The notes: generated by a model from the letters alone, not told the origin. DNA of 64,000 nt from Lacrimispora sp. 210928-DFI.3.58 (GCF_020554865.1 NZ_JAJCIC010000021.1:18347-82346); one strand, 5' to 3'. Shown: positions 17,674 to 26,409, counted from the first letter of the stretch. Made by a program: numbers and translations.

Positions 17674-19065
17674 CTACTGTCTGATAGGAATTTTTACAAA
17701 AAATTCCGTTCCCTTATCCAGCTCTGAGGTGACGTCAATACTGCCGTGATAAAACTGGACAATGTGCTTTACAATGGAAAGGCCCAGGCCTGTGCCCCCC
17801 TGCTTTCTGCTCCGCCCTTTATCCACCCGGTAAAAGCGTTCAAAAATATGCTCTAAGCTGTCCTCCGGGATCCCGACGCCGTTATCCTTCACCTTGATCG
17901 TCATGGCTTTGTCCGTCTCCCTCACGTTGATCCACACCTGGCCTCCCGGACGGTTGTACTTGATTGCATTGCTGATCAGATTGGAAAGGAGCTCCTTCAT
18001 CTGCTGCAGGTTGGCCTTGATGCACAGGGGCTGGCAGTCTGAATGGACAAATACCTGGCTGGAAGCCGCCAGGGGCTTTAAGCTGTCCAGGATCTCCTCC
18101 AGAAGCACACTGATACGCACATCGGACAGGACGACCTCGGCATCCTTCGCCTCCAGCCTGGAGATCATGAGGATATCGTTGATAAGGCCGGTCATATTCT
18201 CCGCCTCTTTTTTTATCCTCTTTACAAAATCCTGTTTCATGGCTTCATCCTGCACCATGCCGCTTTCCAGAAGCTCCGCATAGCCATGGATGGAGGTGAT
18301 GGGTGTTTTCAATTCATGGGAGGCATTGCTGAAAAATTCCTGGCGTATCTGCTTTTCCTTTTCGATCCTGTTCAGATACTCCTTCACATTCTGGGACATT
18401 TTCATGGTAGTCTCCGCTATGATGTCGATCTCAGGATACCTGCTCCGCTCCACCTTGAGTTCGCCGTAGTCCCCCTTCACCTTCAGCATTTCCTTTGAGA
18501 TATCCCGCAAGGGCTTTGTGACAGAGGACACAAACCGACGTGTCACCACCAGGGAGCAGGCCATGGCGATCAGGAAGCTCACCGCCTCTGCCGGAAACAG
18601 CATGGGCAGGAAATCCCTCATGCCGGAATAAGGCACAGCCAGACGCAGGACCATCGGAGCATGCCCGGAACGGCAGGCTACATACAGCATGGTCTTCCCC
18701 AAGGTCTCCGAATGGCGCATGGTATAGCCTGATCCCTGGTTTAAAGCCTCCTGAACCTCCTTCCGTCCCAGATGGTTGTCAAGAAGCGCTGCCTCTGCGT
18801 CCGAATCCGCCGCCACGCTGCCATTTTCATTGATCAGGGTAAGACGGCTGCTACCTGAGTCCAAAAATCCCTTCAGCTTTCCCATCTGTCCCGGAATATC
18901 CCCCTCATAATCCAGGATGCTGTCCAGCACACGGAGGGTATAGCTCATATCCTCCCTGGTATTCTTTAATATGATACGGCTGCTGGCAAAATAAAAGATG
19001 ACGCTGTTGATACACAGCGCCGCCAGCAGCACAAGAATAAATTTTTGAAGTATTGCTTTGCGCAT
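17674..19065 (-). CDS. Two-component sensor histidine kinase (PhoR-like)
   Basis: A 463-residue membrane kinase. One N-terminal helix (about 8-28), an extracellular sensor region (about 30-150) and a second helix (about 158-175) precede a HAMP-like linker. The dimerisation domain carries the phospho-acceptor His250 in SNASHELKTPIT. The ATP domain has NLISNAIKYN, DNGVGIPEDS and GGTGLGLSIVKH. There is no obvious PAS domain. It lies 52 bases downstream of an OmpR-type regulator and is likely cotranscribed with it. The signal is unknown; resemblance to PhoR is by architecture only. Confidence 0.92.
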   Translation of the reverse strand: MRKAILQKFILVLLAALCINSVIFYFASSRIILKNTREDMSYTLRVLDSILDYEGDIPGQMGKLKGFLDSGSSRLTLINENGSVAADSDAEAALLDNHLGRKEVQEALNQGSGYTMRHSETLGKTMLYVACRSGHAPMVLRLAVPYSGMRDFLPMLFPAEAVSFLIAMACSLVVTRRFVSSVTKPLRDISKEMLKVKGDYGELKVERSRYPEIDIIAETTMKMSQNVKEYLNRIEKEKQIRQEFFSNASHELKTPITSIHGYAELLESGMVQDEAMKQDFVKRIKKEAENMTGLINDILMISRLEAKDAEVVLSDVRISVLLEEILDSLKPLAASSQVFVHSDCQPLCIKANLQQMKELLSNLISNAIKYNRPGGQVWINVRETDKAMTIKVKDNGVGIPEDSLEHIFERFYRVDKGRSRKQGGTGLGLSIVKHIVQFYHGSIDVTSELDKGTEFFVKIPIRQ

Positions 19066-19117
19066 GGAACCTCCTTCTGTTATGATCCACAGCCCATACC
19101 CGCCAAAAGCCCACTCC

Positions 19118-19804
19118 CTACGCCTCTGACTTTATCATGCGGTATCCAACACCGCGGATGGTCTTGATACAGGATCCGCCCTCTTCGCCCAGCTTCTGCC
19201 TGAGGGTGCGGATATGCATATCCAGGGTGCGCGTTTCACCGTCATATTCATAGCCCCATATCTGGTTTAAAAGCTCGTCCCTGGTAACGACTCTGGCCTG
19301 GTTTTCCAGGAGATAGGCAAGAAGCTCAAATTCCTTTAAGGTCAGCTCTACCTTCCTGCCGCTGCTCGTAACCTCTCTTGTCTTCTTATTCACCGAAATC
19401 CCCTGATAGCTTAAGGAATCTCCTCCGTTCTTCCTCCTTGCCCTTCGCAGCAGGCTGCGGATGCGGGCCGACAGCTCCAGCACACCAAAGGGCTTTACCA
19501 TGTAATCATCCGCACCGCAGTCCAGGCCCACCACCTTGTCAAGCTCCTTTTCCTTTGCAGTCAGGAGCATGATGGGAAGCTCACCCATGCCCTCTGTCTG
19601 CCGGATCAGCCGGATGGCCTCCACACCGTCCATGCCCGGAAGCATCCAGTCAAAGATCGCCAGGGAGGGGAGCTCCTCCTTCATCCTGGCTAATCCCTCC
19701 TCCGCCGTCTCAAAGCCCTCTGCCTCATATCCGAAGCCCTCCAGGGCAATCGTGAGCAGATTCCTGATATTCTCATCATCCTCAATGACATATATTCTGT
19801 CCAT
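19118..19804 (-). CDS. OmpR/PhoB-family response regulator
   Basis: A 228-residue regulator. The receiver domain (1-115) has the acidic pair Asp9/Asp10, the phospho-acceptor Asp52 in IFDWMLPG, Thr82 and Lys104. A winged-helix DNA-binding domain follows (about 130-226), with LTLKEFELLAYLL and the recognition region TRTLDMHIRTLRQKLG. It is the first gene of the pair with the histidine kinase. Its targets are not known; no conserved direct-repeat operator was identified near it. Confidence 0.93.
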   Translation of the reverse strand: MDRIYVIEDDENIRNLLTIALEGFGYEAEGFETAEEGLARMKEELPSLAIFDWMLPGMDGVEAIRLIRQTEGMGELPIMLLTAKEKELDKVVGLDCGADDYMVKPFGVLELSARIRSLLRRARRKNGGDSLSYQGISVNKKTREVTSSGRKVELTLKEFELLAYLLENQARVVTRDELLNQIWGYEYDGETRTLDMHIRTLRQKLGEEGGSCIKTIRGVGYRMIKSEA

Positions 19805-19914
19805 GCCTGCTTCCGCCTTTCCGGCTCTTTGCCTTTTCTATATAGAGCATATCAAATTCAAGTAAAATCTGCTCCAGCTCTATGTAAAATCCAGGTAAAA
19901 TTTACTATAAAAGT

Positions 19915-20007
19915 CCTGCCGCCGGACAGGCGGCATGTATTCAGGTATGCCAAATGCGTCCACCAGACTTTCGCGGTGCGGTGGCGCGTCCGCCCGCTGG
20001 ACGCATG
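19915..20007 (+). repeat. Family C structured repeat, copy C1
   Basis: A 93-base element with a leading stem GCCGCC/GGCGGC, then ATGTATTCAGGTATGCCAAATG and a second stem ATGCGTCCA/TGGACGCAT with an inner GC-rich arm. Related copies lie at 36908-36991 and, inverted, at 51094-51186. It is followed after GTAGGTTTACTGTGAA by family B copy B1, so the two elements form a composite filling the 407-base gap between the response regulator and the dipeptidase. No gene is present there. Confidence 0.75.
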
Positions 20008-20023
20008 TAGGTTTACTGTGAAC

Positions 20024-20204
20024 GTATTGCCAAGCAGCTGTGCGGACTGTGTGCGAGCACACAAGGACGTACAGACATTTGGCAACCAAGCCGATATGAG
20101 GAAGTAGGCCGATAGGCCGGATTCCGAATACTGGCGGCAGCTGCGGGAGCGCAAAGCGCGGAGCAGCTGACTTTCATGATTGGTGATGCCGCCGTCAGGC
20201 GGCA
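20024..20204 (+). repeat. Family B structured repeat, copy B1
   Basis: A 181-base element nearly identical to 32634-32817. It contains several dyads: TTGCCAA with TTGGCAA enclosing GTGTGCGAGCACAC, GGCCGATAGGCC, CAGCTGC...GCAGCTG enclosing GCGCAAAGCGC, and a terminal GCCGCC/GGCGGC. Differences from the second copy are paired (for example GTGTG/CACAC becomes GCGTG/CACGC), which points to a folded RNA or a structure-constrained mobile element. It ends a few bases from the dipeptidase stop. Confidence 0.8.
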
Positions 20205-20211
20205 TGTCCGT

Positions 20212-21210
20212 TTACTGCAGCACTTCCTTATATACCCGCAGCACATTCCGGTAAAATACAGCCTCGATCTCAGACTGGGTGAAGCCGGCCTTTTCCATGG
20301 CATCGGACAGCTTTGGAAGCTCAGAGGCATTTTCCATCTCCAGAGGGCAGTCCACACCGTCAAAATCAGAGCCCAGGCCGATACACTGGATGCCACCCAC
20401 ATTTTTGATATGCTTCATATGCCCGATCATGCGGTCAATGGAGCTGGTTTCCATGGTACCAGGCTCTATATAGGAAAGGAAGGGCGCATAGTAATTGATC
20501 CCCATGACGCCTCCCCGCTCTGACAGGCTCTTTATCATCTCGTCTGTCAGGTTCCTGGGATGAGGAGCCAGCGCCCTTGCATTGGAGTGGCTTGCCACAA
20601 AGGGCTTTTTCGTGTAGCGGAACACATCCCATATGCCTGCGTCATTCAGATGGGAAATGTCGATGATCATTCCCAGCCTCTCCATCTCCTCCACAAACCG
20701 GATGCCTGTTTCCGTAAGGCCGTTTACCTCGTCTGCCTCATAGGCCGCCAGCCCTCCCGGAAGCTCCACCCTCTTATTGGGAAATGCCAGCTCATTTTTA
20801 AAATTCCATGTAAGCGTCATCATTCTGGCGCCCAGGCGGTAAAAATTTCTCAAAAACTCCAGCCTGCCCTGGCAGACGCCGCCCTCCTCAATGGTAAGAA
20901 GAGCCGACATCCTCCCGGCCTTCCTGTTCTCCTCAATATCATGATAGGAGGTAACAATGCCGATCATATCCTTATGAGCCTCCAGTTCCTGGTAAAAGGT
21001 ATCCAGAAGCTCCATGCAATACTCAAAAGGCCTGTCTCCGTCCCTCTCCAGATTCACATACAGCGCAAAATTCTGAAGCAGATAATCTCCGGCAGCCATC
21101 TTTTTCAGATCCACCATCAAGCCATTCTCCAGTATGGTCCCTTCCATACCTTTTATGCGGTTCTTATATAATTCCGAAATCGTATCGCAGTGCATATCAG
21201 CAACCTTCAT
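20212..21210 (-). CDS. Membrane dipeptidase family (M19) peptidase
   Basis: The ATG at 21208-21210, with GAGGAT six bases upstream, gives 332 residues starting MKVADMHCDTISELY; upstream codons in the longer frame are basic and unlike the family. Zinc ligands of the M19 metallopeptidases are visible: HCDT (His7, Asp9), TIEEGG, IDISHLND, ASHSNARAL and GLGSDFDG. Bacterial members hydrolyse dipeptides, including some D-amino-acid dipeptides, and are usually cytoplasmic; no signal peptide is seen. A decayed relative lies at 59745-60730. Repeat B1 ends next to its stop. Confidence 0.93.
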   Translation of the reverse strand: MKVADMHCDTISELYKNRIKGMEGTILENGLMVDLKKMAAGDYLLQNFALYVNLERDGDRPFEYCMELLDTFYQELEAHKDMIGIVTSYHDIEENRKAGRMSALLTIEEGGVCQGRLEFLRNFYRLGARMMTLTWNFKNELAFPNKRVELPGGLAAYEADEVNGLTETGIRFVEEMERLGMIIDISHLNDAGIWDVFRYTKKPFVASHSNARALAPHPRNLTDEMIKSLSERGGVMGINYYAPFLSYIEPGTMETSSIDRMIGHMKHIKNVGGIQCIGLGSDFDGVDCPLEMENASELPKLSDAMEKAGFTQSEIEAVFYRNVLRVYKEVLQ

Positions 21211-21377
21211 TGCTATCCTCGTCTTTCCGCGCCTTTTCCGGCGCATCCTCTGTAGTAACACTCTATTCCATAAAAATGAAATCTATGATGTCCTTCTCCA
21301 GTCTATAATGATTCACGGATTCTGTCAATAAAAGGACATTTTGGAACGACAATGTTTTAACAATAATTGGAATTTTC

Positions 21378-21406
21378 TTGAAAGCACAGATAACGGATGG
21401 TATACT
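21378..21406 (+). promoter_or_regulatory. Sigma-A type promoter of the DUF1576 gene
   Basis: TTGAAA (21378-21383), a 17-base spacer and TATACT (21401-21406), 53 bases ahead of the ATG at 21459. Finding a promoter here rules out the longer frame that would start at 21378. Confidence 0.75.
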
Positions 21407-21458
21407 TGTTTATAGTTTTTATCGTTTTTTTAACACAGGGGATTGGGGATTGGTACAT

Positions 21459-22913
21459 ATGAAAACACAGCGCTACAGCAACAGTCAGATCATCAACGGG
21501 ATAGCTCTCTGCTTTTCCGTTTTCTTTTTATTTTCCGCCTTTGTGGCAGCCCACTATACCGGAGAATGGGGTTATGTCTTTTACAACTGGTATCTGATCA
21601 TGATCTCTCCCTGTCCGCTGGTAACAGACTACTTCGCTGTGGGCGGCCTGGCCAGCGCCCTGCTCAACGCGGGAGCCTGCGGCATGACCTGCTTCCTTTT
21701 CATGGTCTGTCTAAAAGGAGAATCCCATGCAAATACCATGGCCGGTTACTTTCTGGTAGTGGCCCACTGCTTCTATGGCCTGAATTTCTTCAATATGTGG
21801 CCCTGCCTCCTTGCTCCTTTCATCTATCTGCACCACAAAAGGCTTGATTTTAAGAGCAACCTCCATGTCTGTATGTTTGCTACCTCCTTTGCCCCCTTTA
21901 TCAGTGAATTTCTCTTCCGCTACACCCAGCGCAGCCACTTTATCTTCGGACAGGCAAACCTGACGCGTTCCGGCGTGGCCCTGGCCTTCCTCTTCAGCCT
22001 CATGCTGGGCTATGTGATCCCAGCCATTTTGCCGGGAGCAAAGGCCTGGCACAAGGGCTATAACCTGTACAACGGCGGTCTGGCCTTCGGGCTCTTCGGC
22101 TTTTTCGTCTACAACTTCATGTACAAGACCATGGGCATAGAATCCCCCGGCGGCCTGGCCCTTGACAACCATATCTATGTCCAGTTCGGCCATTCCTACC
22201 GCCTGTACGCCACCTTGTTCTTCCTTGCCATCTTTCTCGCCTGCATCCTTACAGGCTATCTCCTTAACGGCAAAACCTTTGACGGCTACCACCGCCTGTT
22301 AAAGGACACCGGCTATGCCAGCAATTTCGCAGAAAAATACGGAATGCCCCTCTGCCTCGTCAACACAGGCTGCTGCGGCCTCCTGTTTCTGTCCTACCTT
22401 CACCTGATCATCTACTTTACGGAGGGAGCCGGCTTTACAGGACCTACCATGGGAGTGATCCTGGCCGCTCTCACCTTCACTGCCATGGGCCAGCATCCAA
22501 AGAACATCTGGCCCATCCTTGTAGGCTATCAGCTCCTCTACTTTGTCACTATCTTCTTCTGCCATGCCAACGGCCGTGAGCTGACCTGGTCCATCTCCAC
22601 CCAGGGCTATATCAACGGCGTAGCCTTTGCCACAGGCCTGTGCCCTATCGTAGGACGCTACGGTGTCCGCGCCGGGCTGGCCGCCGGTTTCATGTGCGCC
22701 TCCATGTGTACAGCCACCAGCGCCCTCCACGGCGGCTTTGTGCTCTACAACGGCGGCTTCACCACAGGCATCACCGCCATAATCCTCCTGCCCATCCTGG
22801 AGCACTACTGCCCAGTCACAAGAACCGAGATCAAGCGCCTGACCATCAACATGCAGGACATGATCTCCCTGGTGGAGACGATCTCATCCAACAGCAGAAA
22901 TCACTCCCAATAG
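21459..22913 (+). CDS. DUF1576 family polytopic membrane protein
   Basis: The ATG at 21459 gives 484 residues beginning MKTQRYSNSQIINGI. The protein is mostly hydrophobic helices (about twelve), with two halves each containing a glycine-rich reentrant-like region such as HGGFVLYNGGFTTGI and KGYNLYNGGLAFGLFGF. That internal repeat of the YNGG motif is a hallmark of DUF1576 proteins, which are common in clostridia and have no assigned function; the repeated inverted-topology look suggests a transporter. It has its own promoter and converges on the next gene, overlapping it by 30 bases. Confidence 0.85.
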   Translation: MKTQRYSNSQIINGIALCFSVFFLFSAFVAAHYTGEWGYVFYNWYLIMISPCPLVTDYFAVGGLASALLNAGACGMTCFLFMVCLKGESHANTMAGYFLVVAHCFYGLNFFNMWPCLLAPFIYLHHKRLDFKSNLHVCMFATSFAPFISEFLFRYTQRSHFIFGQANLTRSGVALAFLFSLMLGYVIPAILPGAKAWHKGYNLYNGGLAFGLFGFFVYNFMYKTMGIESPGGLALDNHIYVQFGHSYRLYATLFFLAIFLACILTGYLLNGKTFDGYHRLLKDTGYASNFAEKYGMPLCLVNTGCCGLLFLSYLHLIIYFTEGAGFTGPTMGVILAALTFTAMGQHPKNIWPILVGYQLLYFVTIFFCHANGRELTWSISTQGYINGVAFATGLCPIVGRYGVRAGLAAGFMCASMCTATSALHGGFVLYNGGFTTGITAIILLPILEHYCPVTRTEIKRLTINMQDMISLVETISSNSRNHSQ

Positions 22914-23519
22914 CTCCAATATTTCCCGGCGCGGCCTGTCCGCATCCGCCTGGAACACCGCAACATGGGTCAGGTCGCTGCTCCTGTCCGTAAATGCAGG
23001 AAACAAAAACCCGCACACCGGATCCCCAGGCTCATACTCTCCCAACAGAGGGCAGAGCGCACAGATCATATATTCATAAACCTCCTCCGACTCCCACAGC
23101 CTTTCATTGTCAGAGGCCTTCGCCGGAACATCATAGCGTCCATGGAAGACCAGGATCGCATACTCCGAATCCAGCCCGCATGTTTCCATCATAACATCAT
23201 AAAACGTATCCATCAGAGCATCGTTCTTCAGGCCGCACTCATTCATAGCCATAAGCAGCTGCCACATGCTTCCGGCCTTCCGCTTATCCGCTGGAAATTC
23301 ATACCCTTTCAGATTCACATTCGTATCCGAAAAAGGGATCACCTTTGCCAGCTTCAGCTTCTTCGTTCTCTCCTGCACAGACAGCTTCAAGAAATTCGTA
23401 TTAAAGCTCCCCTCAAAATCTCCATCCCTATCAACATAACACCCAGCGATCCTGGCGATCGAATTCCGAGTCAGTGTCATCCGCCTGGTCAGCTCCAGCA
23501 TATCCTCTCTGTTTATCAT
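22884..23519 (-). CDS. DUF4317-like protein, short form
   Basis: A 211-residue soluble protein. The opening (REDMLELTRRMTLTRNSIAR followed by IAGCYVD) and the KVIPFSDTNV segment resemble the N-terminal half of DUF4317 proteins of clostridia, but those are usually close to 400 residues, so this one appears to lack the C-terminal half. The 3' end overlaps the stop of the convergent DUF1576 gene by 30 bases, which may mark where it was truncated. No catalytic motif is evident. The family link is by recollection of sequence pattern, not a search. Confidence 0.55.
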   Translation of the reverse strand: MINREDMLELTRRMTLTRNSIARIAGCYVDRDGDFEGSFNTNFLKLSVQERTKKLKLAKVIPFSDTNVNLKGYEFPADKRKAGSMWQLLMAMNECGLKNDALMDTFYDVMMETCGLDSEYAILVFHGRYDVPAKASDNERLWESEEVYEYMICALCPLLGEYEPGDPVCGFLFPAFTDRSSDLTHVAVFQADADRPRREILELLGVISAVG

Positions 23520-23649
23520 ATTCTGTCATTGCCTTTCTGTCATTTTCACTATTTTAACGGCATTCTATCATACAATTCACTCTGCTGTCCACATCAACCC
23601 GCTTAAGCTCCCTCATACCGGGCTGCGGCCGGGGCGGGAGCTTGCGCAA

Positions 23650-23688
23650 GCAGGCGGCACGCCCCGCCTTCCGGAACACACCGCCTGC
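23650..23688 (-). terminator. Hairpin downstream of the AGCS symporter
   Basis: GCAGGCGG (23650-23657) pairs with CCGCCTGC (23681-23688), starting just after the symporter stop. There is no T-tract on the minus strand, so it may be an RNA-stabilising hairpin rather than a classic terminator. Confidence 0.4.
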
Positions 23689-23695
23689 AAAAAAA

Positions 23696-25081
23696 TTACT
23701 TCATATTCTCTTCATACTCCCTAAGCGCCGCCACAGCCTCACCCGACATCGGAATCAGCGCGATCATATTAAAGATCGTCATCAGCCCCACGCCAATATC
23801 CCCCAGATCCCACACAAACGTATAAGCCGCCAATCCTCCGATAAAAAGCATCACCAGATCAAGGATCTTATAAACCGTCTGCGAAACCCAGTTATCACCA
23901 AACAAATACGCCACATTAGAGCGTGCATAAAATAAAATTCCAATAAACGTAGAAAAACTGAACAGCCACAGGATCACAGCAACAAATACCGTTCCAAAGC
24001 TCCCAAAATGAAACTCCATCGCCGTCTGCAGCAGATCCATGCCCTCAAGCCCCGAAAGCATGTCCTCCGGTGCCAAAAGCATGATCATAGCAGAGCAGCT
24101 GCATATCACGATCGTGTCAATAAACACGCCCACTGCCTGCAAAAGCCCTGCCTTCGCCGGATGGCTCACATCCGCTGCCGCTGCCGCGCAGGGAGCCGAG
24201 CCGGAGCCAGCCTCATTAGAAAACAAACCTCTTTTCGCACCGTTCATCAGCACTGCCCCGAAGCCGCCTGCCACAGCCTGCCGCAGTCCAAAGGCCTCTG
24301 AAAATATCCTGGCGAACACTCCCGGCAGCTGCCCCGCATTTTTCACAATAATAAAGATCGTGAGCAGAAAATAAATCCCCGCCATAAACGGCACGATCAC
24401 ATCCAGCACCTTCACAGTAGCATTTTTCCGAAGCACGATCACCGCTGCCACCAGGACCAGGACGATTGTCGTATAAATAGGCGGTATATGAAAGGCGTTC
24501 TGAAAGGCAGAGGACACGGAATTTCCGATCACCTGGCTGATGCCGCACCAGCACAGCAGCCCTGATAAGGCAAACAAAACCGCGACCACAGAATACCTGC
24601 GGTTGTCTCCCTTCTTCACAAAAAAGTGATGGATATAGTACGCCGGACCTCCCCGCCAGCCGCCGTAAAGAGGATCCCTCTCCTTATAAAGCTGGGCCAG
24701 AGTCGCCTCTGCAAAGGCTGTGGAGGAGCCCAAAAGGGCAATGGCCCACATCCAGAAAACAGCTCCTGCCCCTCCCGCAGAGATCGCTGCCACAACGCCA
24801 ACCAAATTTCCCATGCCTACCCTGGTAGCCGTGGACACGATCAGGGCCTGGATGCCGGATATGGAATCCCTTCTGGCCGACTCCTGTCTTTCCGTCACCA
24901 CACGGAGCATTTCCGGGAACAGCCGAAAGGGCAGGAAGCGGGTGCGCAGGGTAAAATAAATACCTGAGGGGATCAGGATCAATACCAGCAGAGAAAGCCC
25001 GGCAGAGCTTCCTCCGGGCAATGGCACTGTGATCAGATCTCCCCACAAAAACTGGTATACCGTCTGGATCACTCCTATCAT
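23696..25081 (-). CDS. Alanine/glycine:cation symporter (AGCS family)
   Basis: A 461-residue membrane protein with about 10-11 helices. AGCS landmarks include GISGIQALIVSTATRVGMGN near residue 75, the conserved AISAGGAGAVFWMW and NEAGSGSAPCAAAAADVSHP. These carriers import alanine, glycine or related amino acids with sodium. The ATG overlaps the dehydrogenase stop in a TCAT arrangement (ATGA on the minus strand, 25078-25081), so the two are translationally coupled and probably act on related substrates. Confidence 0.93.
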   Translation of the reverse strand: MIGVIQTVYQFLWGDLITVPLPGGSSAGLSLLVLILIPSGIYFTLRTRFLPFRLFPEMLRVVTERQESARRDSISGIQALIVSTATRVGMGNLVGVVAAISAGGAGAVFWMWAIALLGSSTAFAEATLAQLYKERDPLYGGWRGGPAYYIHHFFVKKGDNRRYSVVAVLFALSGLLCWCGISQVIGNSVSSAFQNAFHIPPIYTTIVLVLVAAVIVLRKNATVKVLDVIVPFMAGIYFLLTIFIIVKNAGQLPGVFARIFSEAFGLRQAVAGGFGAVLMNGAKRGLFSNEAGSGSAPCAAAAADVSHPAKAGLLQAVGVFIDTIVICSCSAMIMLLAPEDMLSGLEGMDLLQTAMEFHFGSFGTVFVAVILWLFSFSTFIGILFYARSNVAYLFGDNWVSQTVYKILDLVMLFIGGLAAYTFVWDLGDIGVGLMTIFNMIALIPMSGEAVAALREYEENMK

Positions 25082-26034
25082 TCTTTTTCACTCCCCTTTC
25101 TCCTGCAGCCTTCCAGGATCCCAAGAGAGCGGTTGAGCCTGGCTGTCTCCTCCTCTGTCAGGTGGTAGGTCACAAGCTCCTTCACTCCCTGGCTGTTTAA
25201 CACCGCAGGAATGCCTGCATAGATTCCCTCAAAACCATATTCGCCGTGAAGCATACAGGAAACAGGGATCACCTTATTTTCATCAAACAGGATCGCCCGG
25301 ACGATCTGTCCCGAAACAGACGCAATGCCGTAGCAGGTGGCGCCCTTTGACCGCACCACCTCGTAGGCAATGCCCGTGATCTCTTTTAACACGTCATCGA
25401 GAGACAGACCTCCCAGCCGGTTTGGATCATCCTTTAAAATATGGTGAAAGGATTTTCCTCCCACTGTCACCTGGCTCCATGGGATCATCTGGGAGTCTCC
25501 GTGCTCTCCCATGCACAGGGCGTCCACACTTCTGGGATCCACGTCCATAAGGTCGGCCAGATACATTCTCAAACGGGCGGAATCCAGGGAGGTCCCGGTG
25601 CCGATCACCTTGCGGTCCGGAAGGCCGGAAAGCTTCTGCACATACTGTGTGATCAGATCCACCGGGTTTGTGATCACCAGAAAAATACCCTCAAAGCCGC
25701 TCTCCATCACAGGCGGGATGATGGAATCCATAATACTGCAGGCCTTTTCATACATATCCAGCCGCGTCATGCCGTCCCTGTAGGGCGCTGCCACTGCCAG
25801 AATCACCACATCTGCGTCACCGCAGTCCCCATAGCTGCCGCTCTCGATCTGCACCTTGCTGTTGCTGTAGCCCAGGGAATGCCTGAGGTCCGTTGCCTCG
25901 GCCCAGGCCTTTTTTTCATTCAGATCAATGAGGAGCAGCTTATTGCAGATGCGGTTGCTTGCCAGATAATAGCTGAGCGTAGAACCCACAAGACCGCATC
26001 CGATCACAGCCACCTTTGTTTTTCCAATCGCCAT
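25078..26034 (-). CDS. L-lactate/malate dehydrogenase-like 2-hydroxyacid dehydrogenase
   Basis: The open frame reaches 26130, but those first 32 codons are read from foldback repeat A2. The ATG at 26032-26034, with GAGG seven bases upstream, starts MAIGKTKVAVIGCG and gives 318 residues. It has the NAD loop GCGLVGS, the ITNPVD segment, DSARLR (Asp151, Arg154) and the catalytic His178 in GEHGDS. The active-site loop reads AAPYRDGMTR: the position that is Gln102 in lactate and Arg102 in malate dehydrogenases is Tyr85. An oxidoreductase of 2-keto/2-hydroxy acids is certain by family; lactate as substrate is doubtful. It is coupled to an amino-acid symporter and divergent from a LysR gene. Confidence 0.85.
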   Translation of the reverse strand: MAIGKTKVAVIGCGLVGSTLSYYLASNRICNKLLLIDLNEKKAWAEATDLRHSLGYSNSKVQIESGSYGDCGDADVVILAVAAPYRDGMTRLDMYEKACSIMDSIIPPVMESGFEGIFLVITNPVDLITQYVQKLSGLPDRKVIGTGTSLDSARLRMYLADLMDVDPRSVDALCMGEHGDSQMIPWSQVTVGGKSFHHILKDDPNRLGGLSLDDVLKEITGIAYEVVRSKGATCYGIASVSGQIVRAILFDENKVIPVSCMLHGEYGFEGIYAGIPAVLNSQGVKELVTYHLTEEETARLNRSLGILEGCRRKGSEKE

Positions 26035-26057
26035 ATACTTGCCTCGCATATTCCTAT

Positions 26058-26306
26058 CTTGAATTTCCACATGCTGCACCGCGGCTGCCGGGAGGACGGC
26101 TGGAGCGACTTTGCAGGACATTAGAAGCACTTAGGCAATTGGTTTTTCCGTTCAGAGCAGCATCAATGATTGTTTGAGCGCAGCGAGTTGCATTGATGCT
26201 GCTCTGGTTCTTAGGAAAAATCAAGTGTCTTAGAGCTTCTTATGTCCGAAACCGGAGCGATAGCCGTCCTCCCGGCAGCCGCGGCGCAGCATGTGGAAAC
26301 TCAAGA
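26058..26306. repeat. Family A foldback element, copy A2
   Basis: A 249-base imperfect palindrome between the divergent dehydrogenase and LysR genes. Outer arms 26058-26102 and 26261-26306 are complementary over about 45 bases (with GCGGCTGCCGGGAGGACGGC as the central part). The shared core carries GGACATTAGAAGCACTTAG and its complement, and the apical loop with GTTTGAGCGCAGCGAG. It fills most of the 375-base gap; the LysR promoter must lie in the last 100 bases. Compare 3622-3847 and 37060-37306. Confidence 0.88.
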
Positions 26307-26409
26307 TATTTCTTTGATTTTTATAATATCCAGTATATAATAGAATGTACAATCTGTCTAATTGATGGTTATAATGTTTTTAATCTAATTTTTCGATGGA
26401 GGAAATAGA

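Noticed and set aside
20024..20204. Family B as an omega-type guide RNA or HEARO-like RNA of an IS605 element
   Set aside because: No TnpB, IscB or HNH gene lies next to either copy, and I could not match the sequence to a remembered consensus.
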